Shown here piece by piece: positions 15,969 to 24,289 of a DNA stretch of 64,000 bases. Position 1 is the first letter of the stretch, and every line of letters starts with the position of its first letter. Under the pieces are notes generated by a model that worked only from the letters and a program-made list of their open reading frames with translations, was not told the DNA's origin and did no database searches. The stretch is from assembly GCA_051859505.1 (NCBI GenBank), contig JBHYFN010000014.1:1-64000 (forward strand), in the 5' to 3' direction. The stretch is from JAFIEN01 sp051859505. Its GTDB lineage: Bacteria; Pseudomonadota; Alphaproteobacteria; Rhodobacterales; Rhodobacteraceae. A program made the position numbers and the translations under genes.

Positions 15969-18533
15969 CTATCCCGCCAACAGCCGCGTCGCCATCTCGC
16001 CGGTGTCGCGCGACAGGCCCGGCACCGCCGCGATTCGCGCCAGTTCCGACCGGATCATCGCGCGGCGATGCTCGTCATAGCGCGCCCAGGTCTCGAAGGC
16101 GCTGCACATCCGGGCCGTGGTCTGCGGATTGACCGGATCGAGCCTGATCAGCCAGTCCGCGAACAGCCGGTAAGAGGCGCCCGTCGGATCGTGGAACCCG
16201 GCCGGATTGCCCGCCAGCGCCCCGAACACCGCGCGGAAACGGTTGGGGTTCTTCCAGTCGAAGGCCGAATGATGCGTCAGCCGTTCCGCCACGGCCGCGG
16301 CATGATCGGGCGCGGCAAGGCTGACCTGCAGGCCGAACCATTTGTCCATCACCAGCCGGTCATGGCTCCAGCGGTCATGGAACTGCGCCAGCTCTGTCGT
16401 GCCCTTCCCGTTCGAGAGCAGGCATCCCAGCGCGGCAATGCTTTGGGTCATGTTGTCGGCCCGGGCGAATTGCGCTGCCGCCCTCTCGCCCCCGTCAAGC
16501 CGCGTCAGAAGCGCCAGAGCCGTGTTGCCCAGCGCGCGCAGCCCGGCCGACCGCGCATCGGGGCTGTAGGGGCCGGGCACCGCACAGCTTGCGTGCAGCC
16601 CCGGCAGGACATCGGCCATCGCCTCGGCCATCGCCTGTTTCAGCGCCTCATGCGCGGCATGGATCGCGGTCGGATCGGGCACCTCGCCCGCCTCGTGCTG
16701 GACCTGCGCGATCTCTTCCTGCGAGGGCAGCGACAGGACCAGCGCCCGGAAAGCCGGATCCAGCGCCTCATCCGTTAGCGCCGCCCGCAGGGCCGCAAGC
16801 CAGTCCGGATCGGGCTCTGCGCCGTCACGCAAGGACGACAGGATCACCGAGCGGGCCAGCAGCCGCCCCGCCTCCCATTTGTTGAAGGGATCGGTGTCAT
16901 GCGCCAGCAGGAAGGCGCGCTCTGCCGTGCTCGCCTCGCGCGCGAGGATCACCGGGGCCGAAAAGCCGCGCAGGATCGACGGGACGGGGCGGGCCGCAAG
17001 GCCGGGAAACTCGAAGCTTTGCACCGGCTTGGTCATTTCCAGCATGGTGGTCGGCAGAACCTCGGCGCCATCCGGGCCCAGAAGGCCCAGCGCGATGGGA
17101 ATGACGAAGGGCTCCTTCTTCGGCTGGCCGGGGGTGGGGGGAGTCTCTTGCCGGAAGGTCAGGCGAAAGATGCCGTCGTCGAACCGTTCCTCGACCGTCA
17201 GCCGCGGGGTGCCGGCCTGCGCATACCAGCGCGCGAACTGGCGAAGGTCGCGCCCGGTGGCATCTTCAAAGACCTTCAGCCAATCCTCGATCGTGGCGGC
17301 CTGCCCGTCATGGCGGTCAAAATAGAGGTCGAGCGCCTTTCGATAGCCGTCCTCGCCGACAAGGCGCTTGAGCATGCCGATCACCTCGGCGCCCTTCTCA
17401 TAGACGGTGGCGGTGTAGAAATTGTTGATCTCGACAAAGCTTTCGGGCCGGACGGGATGGGCGAGCGGCCCCGCATCCTCGCGGAACTGGCGCGCGCGGA
17501 GTGCCATCACATCCTGAATGCGCTGCACGGCGGCGCTGCGCAGATCGGCCGAGAATTCCTGATCGCGAAAGACCGTCAGCCCTTCTTTCAGGCACAGCTG
17601 GAACCAGTCGCGGCAGGTGATGCGGTTGCCGGTCCAGTTGTGGAAATATTCATGCGCGACAATGCTTTCGATGCGTTCGTAATTGGCATCCGTTGCCGTG
17701 TCGGGGCTGGCGAGGACGGCGGCCGAGTTGAAGATGTTGAGCCCCTTGTTCTCCATTGCGCCCATGTTGAAATCGTCGACGGCGACGATGTTGAAGACGT
17801 CCAGATCATATTCGCGGCCATAGACTCGCTCGTCCCAGTCCATCGAGGCCTTGAGCGAGGTCATCCCCCAGTCGCATTTGTGCTCGTCCCCCGGCCGCAC
17901 CCAGAGGTTCAGCGCCACCTCGCGCCCCGAGCGGGTGGTGAAGCTGTCGCGATGGGCGACCAGATCGCCCGCGACCAGCGCGAACAGATAGGCGGGTTTG
18001 GGCCAGGGATCATGCCATTCCGCCCAGCCGGTTCCCTTCTCCGTTCCGGTGCCGACCGGATTGCCGTTCGACAGAAGGACCGGCAGATCGCTTTCGATCA
18101 GGACGGTGAAGGGGGCCATAACATCGGGCCGGTCGGGATAGAAGGTGATCTTGCGAAACCCCTCGGCCTCGCATTGCGTGCAATACATGCCGTTCGACAT
18201 GTAGAGCCCCTCAAGCGCGGTATTGGCGGCGGGGTCGATCTCGACCTCGGCCTCCCAGAGGAAGGGGGCGGAGGGGACGGCGCAGGTCAGCCCGCCCTCG
18301 ATCAGCTCCGGCGCGACCGGCTGGCCGTCGATCTTCGCCGAGATCAGCTTCAGCGCCTCGCCATTCAGGAAGAAGCGCTCTTGCGGTGCGGCGGGGTTTG
18401 GCCGGAACCGGATCCGCGACAGCACCCGCGTGGCCGAAGGCGCAAGGCGAAAGGTCAGGTGCACATCCTCGACGATCCAGCCGAAGGGTTTGTAATCCTT
18501 GAGGAAGATGGTCCTTGGGCTGGCGTCTTTCAT
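15969..18533 (-). CDS. pepN: Aminopeptidase N (M1 family)
   Basis: An 854-residue M1 zinc aminopeptidase removing N-terminal residues from peptides. The exopeptidase motif GAMEN (near residue 257) and the zinc site HEYFH...E (HEYFHNW near 293, with the third ligand Glu in LKEGLTVF) are intact. The N-terminal beta domain, the thermolysin-like domain and the C-terminal helical domain are of typical length for the bacterial PepN type. GAGGAG lies before the ATG at 18533. It stands alone on its strand. Confidence 0.96.
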   Translation of the reverse strand: MKDASPRTIFLKDYKPFGWIVEDVHLTFRLAPSATRVLSRIRFRPNPAAPQERFFLNGEALKLISAKIDGQPVAPELIEGGLTCAVPSAPFLWEAEVEIDPAANTALEGLYMSNGMYCTQCEAEGFRKITFYPDRPDVMAPFTVLIESDLPVLLSNGNPVGTGTEKGTGWAEWHDPWPKPAYLFALVAGDLVAHRDSFTTRSGREVALNLWVRPGDEHKCDWGMTSLKASMDWDERVYGREYDLDVFNIVAVDDFNMGAMENKGLNIFNSAAVLASPDTATDANYERIESIVAHEYFHNWTGNRITCRDWFQLCLKEGLTVFRDQEFSADLRSAAVQRIQDVMALRARQFREDAGPLAHPVRPESFVEINNFYTATVYEKGAEVIGMLKRLVGEDGYRKALDLYFDRHDGQAATIEDWLKVFEDATGRDLRQFARWYAQAGTPRLTVEERFDDGIFRLTFRQETPPTPGQPKKEPFVIPIALGLLGPDGAEVLPTTMLEMTKPVQSFEFPGLAARPVPSILRGFSAPVILAREASTAERAFLLAHDTDPFNKWEAGRLLARSVILSSLRDGAEPDPDWLAALRAALTDEALDPAFRALVLSLPSQEEIAQVQHEAGEVPDPTAIHAAHEALKQAMAEAMADVLPGLHASCAVPGPYSPDARSAGLRALGNTALALLTRLDGGERAAAQFARADNMTQSIAALGCLLSNGKGTTELAQFHDRWSHDRLVMDKWFGLQVSLAAPDHAAAVAERLTHHSAFDWKNPNRFRAVFGALAGNPAGFHDPTGASYRLFADWLIRLDPVNPQTTARMCSAFETWARYDEHRRAMIRSELARIAAVPGLSRDTGEMATRLLAG

Positions 18534-18630
18534 GGCGGTCTCCTCTGCGCGACAAGGGAAAGCTAGGCGCTGGCCGGGCGGGCCGCAAGGCGGGGCTGGT
18601 CGATCGCTGCGGGCCGGCTAGGTTCCGGGC

Positions 18631-18786
18631 ATGCCCCGCATGCGCAAGAAAGCCGATCTGCCGACCAGGACCTGCGCCACCTGCGGGCGCCCGTTCAGCT
18701 GGCGGCGGAAATGGGCGAAGGTCTGGGACGAGGTGCGCTATTGCTCGGACCGCTGCCGGGCCGGGGGGCGCAGCGCGCCGCGGTGA
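18631..18786 (+). CDS. DUF2256 family small zinc-ribbon-like protein
   Basis: A 51-residue basic protein beginning MPRMRKKADLPTRTC. Two Cys pairs (CATC and CSDRC) flank a Trp-rich stretch (FSWRRKWAKVWDEV), which is the DUF2256 pattern. It is a likely small zinc-binding protein of unknown role; in other genomes the family is often near photolyase/cryptochrome genes, but none is seen here. The ATG at 18631 fits the family N-terminus. Confidence 0.8.
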   Translation: MPRMRKKADLPTRTCATCGRPFSWRRKWAKVWDEVRYCSDRCRAGGRSAPR

Positions 18787-18932
18787 CGTCAGAGGCGGCG
18801 GAAAGCCGGCGTCGGTCTTCGGCATTGCCCGAAAACAGGGCATCTGCGTCACCGCAGGTCCGGGCCTGCGTCTGGTAACCTTTTCATGACGCTGGCTGCG
18901 CTATATGAAAGGGGGAACATCCGGGAACGATC

Positions 18933-19712
18933 ATGACGCGGCCCATCGTCGGCATCATCGGCAACAGCTACCTGATCAACGACCGCTACCCGACGCATGC
19001 GGGCGGCACGATGAACTCCTGCGCGGTGGCCGAGGTGGCGGGCTGTCTGCCGCTGATCATCCCCTCGGACCCGTCGCTCGTCTCGGTGGCCGAGCTGCGC
19101 GAGGTCTGCGACGGCTTCCTGCTTACGGGCGGGCGCCCCAATGTGCATCCCGAGGAATATGGCGAGGCGGAAACGCCGGCGCATGGCGATTTCGACCGTG
19201 GCCGCGATGCGATCACCCTGCCGCTGATCCGCGCCTGCGTGGCGGAGGGCCAGCCGATCTTCGGCATCTGCCGGGGATTTCAGGAGGTCAATGTCGCGCT
19301 TGGCGGGACGCTGTATCCCGAGATCCGGGATCTGCCGGGGCGGGACAATCACCGCATGCCCCCCGACGGCACGATCGAGGAGCAGTTTGCCCTGCGCCAC
19401 AAGGTCAGCTTCACCGAAGACGGGGTCTTTCACCGGCTCCTGGGCGCGCGCGAGGTGATGACGAATACGCTGCACGGGCAGGGGATCAAGAACCCGGGCA
19501 AAGGGGTGGTGATCGAGGGCTGGGCGCCGGACGGCACGCCCGAGGCGCTGCATGTCGAGGGGGCGGCGGGCTTCACCCTGTCGGTGCAATGGCATCCCGA
19601 GTGGAATGCGGCGAACGATCCCGTCTCGCGCCCCCTGTTCGAGGCTTTCGGTGCAGCCGTCCATGACTGGGCTGCGCGAAAGAGCGCGGGGCCGATGCTG
19701 CGTCGGGCCTGA
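18933..19712 (+). CDS. Class-I glutamine amidotransferase / gamma-glutamyl-GABA hydrolase-like (peptidase C26)
   Basis: A 259-residue hydrolase related to PuuD. The nucleophile is the Cys in FGICRGFQE, and the His-Glu pair of the triad is in SVQWHPEW. Such enzymes release glutamate from gamma-glutamyl compounds, for example in putrescine breakdown. No other polyamine-pathway gene is adjacent, so the substrate remains open. The 146-base gap upstream shows no clear promoter. Confidence 0.88.
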   Translation: MTRPIVGIIGNSYLINDRYPTHAGGTMNSCAVAEVAGCLPLIIPSDPSLVSVAELREVCDGFLLTGGRPNVHPEEYGEAETPAHGDFDRGRDAITLPLIRACVAEGQPIFGICRGFQEVNVALGGTLYPEIRDLPGRDNHRMPPDGTIEEQFALRHKVSFTEDGVFHRLLGAREVMTNTLHGQGIKNPGKGVVIEGWAPDGTPEALHVEGAAGFTLSVQWHPEWNAANDPVSRPLFEAFGAAVHDWAARKSAGPMLRRA

Positions 19713-19754
19713 GGCGTTCACCTTGCCTTAACCATGTTGCGCCAGGGTGGCCGC

Positions 19755-19982
19755 ATGTCGGTTCATGGTCCCATCACGCCCGCGCATTTCTACGCCCGCC
19801 TGTTCGGCAGTCAGGCGGCGCGGGATGGTGCGGTGATTCGGCGTCAGGTCCGCGATGTCGAACGGTTTGTGGGGCGCGAGGCCTTTCTGACGGAAATGGC
19901 GCGACGCGGGTTTCCGGTCTTCGAGAATGCGGGGCAGTTCATCGTGTTCTGCAACAACGGGCCGATCCGCCGGGTTGTGTAG
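19755..19982 (+). CDS. Small conserved hypothetical protein
   Basis: A 75-residue basic protein (MSVHGPITPAHFYARLFG...) that I recall as a short conserved Rhodobacterales protein, sometimes carrying a misleading phosphoribosylanthranilate isomerase name that the sequence does not support. No catalytic motif or signal is visible. An in-frame ATG at 19734 would add seven residues; 19755 is chosen because a weak AGGGTGG precedes it. Function is unknown. Confidence 0.6.
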   Translation: MSVHGPITPAHFYARLFGSQAARDGAVIRRQVRDVERFVGREAFLTEMARRGFPVFENAGQFIVFCNNGPIRRVV

Positions 19983-19986
19983 GGCG

Positions 19987-20031
19987 GCGATTTCTGTGCA
20001 GAAATCGCTGCGGAAAATGTAGATTTTCCGC
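19987..20031. repeat. Pair of AT-rich hairpins
   Basis: Two inverted repeats in a row: arms GCGATTTCT with a 4-base loop (19987-20008) and arms GCGGAAAAT with a 4-base loop (20010-20031). They fill most of the gap between the small hypothetical gene and the lyxose isomerase-like gene and belong to the palindrome family described in the findings. Confidence 0.8.
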
Positions 20032-20057
20032 CACCCAGTCCCGAAGGAGGCGCTTTC

Positions 20058-20744
20058 ATGAAACGGTCCCGCATCAACGAGATCATGGCCGAGGCCGATG
20101 ACCTGATCCGCAGCCACGGCTTCACCCTGCCGCCCTTCGCCTACTGGACCCCAGACGAGTTCAAGGCCCGCAAGGAGGATGCCGAACATATCATCCAGGC
20201 CCGCTGCGGCTGGGACATCACCGATTACGGCAAGGGCGACTTCGACCGGCTGGGTCTGTTCCTCTTCACGCTCCGGAACGGCCGTCTGGCCGATCTGCAA
20301 AGCGGCGGCGGCATGTGCTATGCCGAAAAGCTGCTGATCGCGCGGCAGGACCAGCTTTCGCCCATGCATACCCATGTCATCAAGGCCGAGGACATCATCA
20401 ACCGCGGCGGGGCCACCCTCGTGGTCGAGCTCTTCGGCTCGGATGACGAGGGGCGCTGTTCCAGCGATCGCGGCGGCAGCGTCTGGTGCGACGGGATCCG
20501 GGTCGACTATGGCCCCGGCCAGAAGCTGCGCCTTGCGCCCGGCGAAAGCGTCACGCTTCTGCCCGGCGACTGGCATGCCTTCTGGGGCGAGGGCGGGGAT
20601 GTGCTGATCGGCGAGGTCTCGACCGTCAATGATGACGAGATGGACAACATCTTCCGCGAACCGATCGGCCGTTTCGCCAAGATCGAGGAGGATGTGGCCC
20701 CCACCCATCTTCTGGTCAGCGACTACGCAACATGGTTGGCCTGA
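20058..20744 (+). CDS. D-lyxose/D-mannose ketol-isomerase-like cupin
   Basis: A 228-residue cupin that matches the D-lyxose isomerase family, which interconverts D-lyxose and D-xylulose (or D-mannose and D-fructose). Probable metal ligands are two His and a Glu in SPMHTHVIKAEDI and a His in LLPGDWHAFWG. GAAGGAGG lies ten bases upstream of the ATG. The stop codon sits inside a duplicated 14-bp GGCTGGCCTGATC-like unit (20735-20762). It is convergent with kynU. Confidence 0.88.
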   Translation: MKRSRINEIMAEADDLIRSHGFTLPPFAYWTPDEFKARKEDAEHIIQARCGWDITDYGKGDFDRLGLFLFTLRNGRLADLQSGGGMCYAEKLLIARQDQLSPMHTHVIKAEDIINRGGATLVVELFGSDDEGRCSSDRGGSVWCDGIRVDYGPGQKLRLAPGESVTLLPGDWHAFWGEGGDVLIGEVSTVNDDEMDNIFREPIGRFAKIEEDVAPTHLLVSDYATWLA

Positions 20745-20758
20745 TCGGGCTGGCCTGA

Positions 20759-21967
20759 TCAGGTCACTGCCGCCCGCGCGCGGTGGGCGGGATCGTCCCA
20801 GAGACGCTCGCCCATCACGCGGGCCAGGATGGCGATGGCGCGGTCGACATCGGCTTCGTCGATGAACAGCGGCGTGAAGCCGAAGCGCATGATGTCGGGC
20901 GCGCGGAAATCGCCGACCACGCCATGGGCGATCAGCGCCCGGATCGCGGCATAGCCCTCGGGGAAGCGAAAGCTGACCTGGCTGCCGCGCAGCACAGGAT
21001 CGCGCGGTGTGACCAGGTCCAGCATCGGGCAGGCGGCCTCGACGCCTGCGATGAAGCGGTCGCTCAGGCTCAGCGAGGCCTCCCTCAGCGCCGCCATGTC
21101 GACCCCCTCCCAGATGTCGAGCGCGGCCTCGAGCGCGGCCATGGCCAGGACCGGCGGCGTGCCCACGCGCATCCGGTCGATGCTGCGGTGCGGGCGGTAG
21201 GCGAGGTCGAAGGCGAAGGGCGCCTCATGGCCCAGCCAGCCCGAAAGCGCCGGCGGCGCGCGCTCCACATGGCGGGGCGAGACATAGATGAAGGCCGGCG
21301 CCCCCGGCCCGCCGTTGAGGTATTTGTAGGTGCAGCCCACCGCGAAATCGGCCCGACCGCCGGCCACATCCACCGGCAGCGCGCCGGCCGAATGCGCCAG
21401 ATCCCAAAGCGCCAGCGCGCCCATCCGATGCGCCGCCGCCGTCAGCGCCGCCATGTCATGCCGCCGCCCGGTGCGGTAATCGACCTCGGTCGCCATCACG
21501 ACCGCCACCTCGTCGGTGATGGCCTCCACCAGCGCCTCGGGCTCGACGATGCGCAGCTCGTGCCCGCGGTCAAGGAGCGCCACCAGCCCCTCGGCCATGT
21601 AGAGGTCCGAAGGGAAATTGCCGCTGTCCGACAGGATGACCTTGCGCCCCCGCGCCATCATCAGCGCCGCCGACAGCGCCTGATAGACCTTGACCGACAG
21701 CGTGTCGCCCAGCGTCACATGCCCCGGCTCGGCCCCGATCAGCCGCCCGATCCGGTCGCCCAGCGCCGTGGGCTGGCCCATCCAGCCCGCCCCGTCGCGC
21801 CCGCCCCGGTTCCAGCCGCCGATCAGCATCTCGCCCCATTCGGCCTGCATCGCCTCGGCCATGCGGGCCGGCGCCGCCTTCGGCAGCGGCCCCAGCGAAT
21901 TGCCGTCCAGATAGATCACGCCCTCGGGCAGGTGGAACATCGCCTTGGTCGCGGCGAAATCGGTCAT
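20759..21967 (-). CDS. kynU: Kynureninase
   Basis: A 402-residue PLP enzyme that cleaves L-kynurenine to anthranilate and L-alanine in tryptophan degradation. The fold-type I layout is clear: IYLDGNSLGPLPK at the N-terminus, the ILSDSGNFPSDLYM segment, the ALWDLAHSAGALPVD aspartate that pairs with the PLP nitrogen, and the Schiff-base lysine in GCTYKYLNGGPGAPAF (about residue 215). The start at 21967 follows AAGGAC. No kynA or kynB is next to it. Confidence 0.94.
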   Translation of the reverse strand: MTDFAATKAMFHLPEGVIYLDGNSLGPLPKAAPARMAEAMQAEWGEMLIGGWNRGGRDGAGWMGQPTALGDRIGRLIGAEPGHVTLGDTLSVKVYQALSAALMMARGRKVILSDSGNFPSDLYMAEGLVALLDRGHELRIVEPEALVEAITDEVAVVMATEVDYRTGRRHDMAALTAAAHRMGALALWDLAHSAGALPVDVAGGRADFAVGCTYKYLNGGPGAPAFIYVSPRHVERAPPALSGWLGHEAPFAFDLAYRPHRSIDRMRVGTPPVLAMAALEAALDIWEGVDMAALREASLSLSDRFIAGVEAACPMLDLVTPRDPVLRGSQVSFRFPEGYAAIRALIAHGVVGDFRAPDIMRFGFTPLFIDEADVDRAIAILARVMGERLWDDPAHRARAAVT

Positions 21968-22122
21968 TGCTTGTCCTTTCGGGCGGGGCGGTGCCGGTTG
22001 CGGATCCCGCCGGCGGTGCGACGCGACCCGGAGGGGTGCGACCCACCAGCTGATTGAGCCGCTTCGCCACAAAGCCTATGTCCGGGAGGATGCCACGGCA
22101 AGACGCCGCAAGAGGGACCACC

Positions 22123-22581
22123 ATGCCGCTGCTCAAATGGGTCGATCTGCCGCCGGTCTGGCTTCTGGGCTTTGTCCTGGCGACCTGGTGGATCGGGGCG
22201 AACGATCCTTTCGCGCTTGGCTTCGGCGGCCCCTGGGCGCAGTTCGCGGGCGGTATACTGGTTGGTGGCGGGCTGATCCTCATGCTGCTCGCGGTGGTCG
22301 AGATGCGCAAGTGGCGCACCACCGTCGTGCCGCATCGCGAGGCCGACCACCTTGTGACCTCGGGCATCTTCAAGCGCACGCGCAACCCGATCTATCTGGG
22401 CGATGCGCTGATCCTTGCCGGGCTGATCCTGCGCTTTGACGCGCCCCTTGCGCTGCCGCTCGTGCCGATCTTCGTCTGGGTGATCGAGCGCCGCTTCATC
22501 CTGGCCGAAGAGGATCGCCTGCGCCGCCGGTTCCGCATGGATTTCGCCCGCTATGAGCGCGACGTGCGGCGCTGGATCTGA
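22123..22581 (+). CDS. Isoprenylcysteine carboxyl methyltransferase-like membrane protein
   Basis: A 152-residue membrane protein of the ICMT/PEMT-like family. Three to four hydrophobic helices are visible, and the C-terminal half carries the family motif LVTSGIFKRTRNPIYLGD with the conserved Arg-Asn-Pro, plus EEDRLRRRFRMDFARY. These enzymes transfer a methyl group at the membrane; the bacterial substrate is unknown. The start at 22123 follows AGAGGGA. It is divergent from kynU and followed by pntAB. Confidence 0.88.
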   Translation: MPLLKWVDLPPVWLLGFVLATWWIGANDPFALGFGGPWAQFAGGILVGGGLILMLLAVVEMRKWRTTVVPHREADHLVTSGIFKRTRNPIYLGDALILAGLILRFDAPLALPLVPIFVWVIERRFILAEEDRLRRRFRMDFARYERDVRRWI

Positions 22582-22631
22582 GGCGCAAGTCCCCCGGGTC
22601 AGGGAAATGAAGCCCTGCCGCACGGCGCGGG

Positions 22632-22658
22632 TTGTGAAATATTCTTGCGCGCTATAAT
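22632..22658 (+). promoter_or_regulatory. Candidate pntAB promoter
   Basis: A consensus -10 hexamer TATAAT lies at 22653-22658, with TTGTGA at 22632-22637 as a possible -35 (15-base spacing, slightly short). It is 40 bases upstream of the pntA start, in otherwise GC-rich DNA. This rests on motif reading only. Confidence 0.5.
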
Positions 22659-22698
22659 CAACCCTCCGGCAGATCGGAATCCACGAGGGGGGAAGCCC

Positions 22699-24270
22699 GT
22701 GAAGATTGGTGCACCGAAAGAAACCTTCGCTGGCGAGGCGCGTGTCGCGATGACCCCCGCTTCGGCGCGCGACCTGCAGAAACTGGGCCATGTCTGCCTG
22801 ATCGAGGCGGGCGCGGGCCAGCTTGCGGGCTTCTCGGACGCGGCCTATGCCGAGGCGGGCGTGACCGTGGTGTCTGACGCCGCGACGCTTTGGGCCGAGG
22901 CCGAGATCGTGGTCAAGGTGCGCCAGCCCGACGAGGCCGAGATGGGCCTTCTGCGCGAGGGGCAGACGCTGATCTCGTTCTTCTGGCCGGGCCAGAATCC
23001 CGAGATGCTCGAGGCGGCGAAGGCCGCAGGCTCGACCGTCGTCGCGATGGACATGGTGCCGCGCATCAGCCGCGCGCAGAAGATGGATGCGCTGTCCTCG
23101 ATGGCCAATATCGCGGGCTACCGCGCGGTGATCGAGGCGGGCAACAACTTCGGCCGCTTCTTCACCGGGCAGGTCACGGCCGCAGGCAAGGTGCCGCCCG
23201 CCAAGGTTCTGGTCGTGGGGGCGGGCGTGGCGGGGCTCGCCGCCATCGGCACGGCGACCTCGCTGGGCGCCATCGTCTATGCCTTTGACGTGCGCCCCGA
23301 AGTGGCCGAACAGATCGAATCGATGGGGGCGAATTTCGTCTTCCTCGAATTCGAGGAGGCGCAGGACGGCGCCGCCACGGGCGGCTATGCCGCGCCCTCG
23401 AGCCCCGAGTTTCGCGAAAAGCAGCTGGCCAAGTTCCGCGAGCTTGCGCCCGAGATGGACATCGTCATCACCACCGCCCTGATCCCCGGCCGGCCCGCGC
23501 CAAAGCTCTGGACCGAGGACATGGTCGCGATGATGAAACAGGGCTCGGTCATCGTGGACCTTGCCGCCGAGCGGGGCGGCAACTGCGACCTGACCGTCCC
23601 GGACGAGAAATTCGTGACGGAAAACGGCGTGACCATCGTGGGGTATACCGATTTCCCCAGCCGGATGGCGAGCCAGGCCTCGACGCTTTATGCCACCAAC
23701 ATCCGCCACATGATGACGGACCTGACGCCCGGCAAGGATGGCGTCGTGGTCCATAACATGGAGGATGACGTGATCCGCGGCGCCACCGTCGCGCATCAGG
23801 GCGAGGTGACATGGCCCCCGCCGCCACCCAAGGTGCAGGCCATCGCCGCCGCCAAGCCCAAGGAAAAGCCCAGGGAGCTTACGGCCGAGGAACGCCGCGC
23901 CAAGGAAGTGGCCGAGTTCCGCACACAGACCCGCAACCAGGTGGCGCTTCTGGCCGTGGGCGGCGGGCTGGTGCTGTCGGTGGGGCTGATCGCGCCCGCC
24001 GCCTTCATGCAGCATTTCATCGTCTTCGTGCTGGCGGTCTTCATCGGCTTCCAGGTGATCTGGAACGTGGCGCACAGCCTGCATACGCCGCTGATGGCGG
24101 TGACGAATGCGATCTCCTCGATCATCATTCTGGGCGCGCTGATGCAGATCGGCTCGACCTCGGGGCTGATCACCGTTCTGGCGGCCCTCGGCATCTTCAT
24201 GGCCGCGGTCAACATCTTCGGCGGTTTCATGGTGACACGGCGGATGCTCGCCATGTTCCAGAAATCCTGA
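22699..24270 (+). CDS. pntA: NAD(P) transhydrogenase alpha subunit
   Basis: A 523-residue PntA of the proton-translocating transhydrogenase, which reduces NADP+ with NADH using the proton gradient. The soluble NAD(H)-binding domain I covers about residues 1-380 (start KIGAPKETFAGEARVA; nucleotide loop VVGAGVAGLAAIGTA), then a charged Pro/Lys linker and four transmembrane helices. Here the soluble and membrane parts are fused, unlike the three-gene arrangement of Rhodospirillum. The start is a GTG at 22699, justified by the GAGGGGGGAA site. Confidence 0.96.
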   Translation: MKIGAPKETFAGEARVAMTPASARDLQKLGHVCLIEAGAGQLAGFSDAAYAEAGVTVVSDAATLWAEAEIVVKVRQPDEAEMGLLREGQTLISFFWPGQNPEMLEAAKAAGSTVVAMDMVPRISRAQKMDALSSMANIAGYRAVIEAGNNFGRFFTGQVTAAGKVPPAKVLVVGAGVAGLAAIGTATSLGAIVYAFDVRPEVAEQIESMGANFVFLEFEEAQDGAATGGYAAPSSPEFREKQLAKFRELAPEMDIVITTALIPGRPAPKLWTEDMVAMMKQGSVIVDLAAERGGNCDLTVPDEKFVTENGVTIVGYTDFPSRMASQASTLYATNIRHMMTDLTPGKDGVVVHNMEDDVIRGATVAHQGEVTWPPPPPKVQAIAAAKPKEKPRELTAEERRAKEVAEFRTQTRNQVALLAVGGGLVLSVGLIAPAAFMQHFIVFVLAVFIGFQVIWNVAHSLHTPLMAVTNAISSIIILGALMQIGSTSGLITVLAALGIFMAAVNIFGGFMVTRRMLAMFQKS

Positions 24271-24289
24271 GCGGGCAGGGGTAGGACCT

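Noticed and set aside
16899..18566. 555-codon open frame opposite pepN
   Set aside because: A shadow of pepN.
19755..19982. Phosphoribosylanthranilate isomerase
   Set aside because: At 75 residues it is far too short for the TIM barrel and shows none of its motifs.
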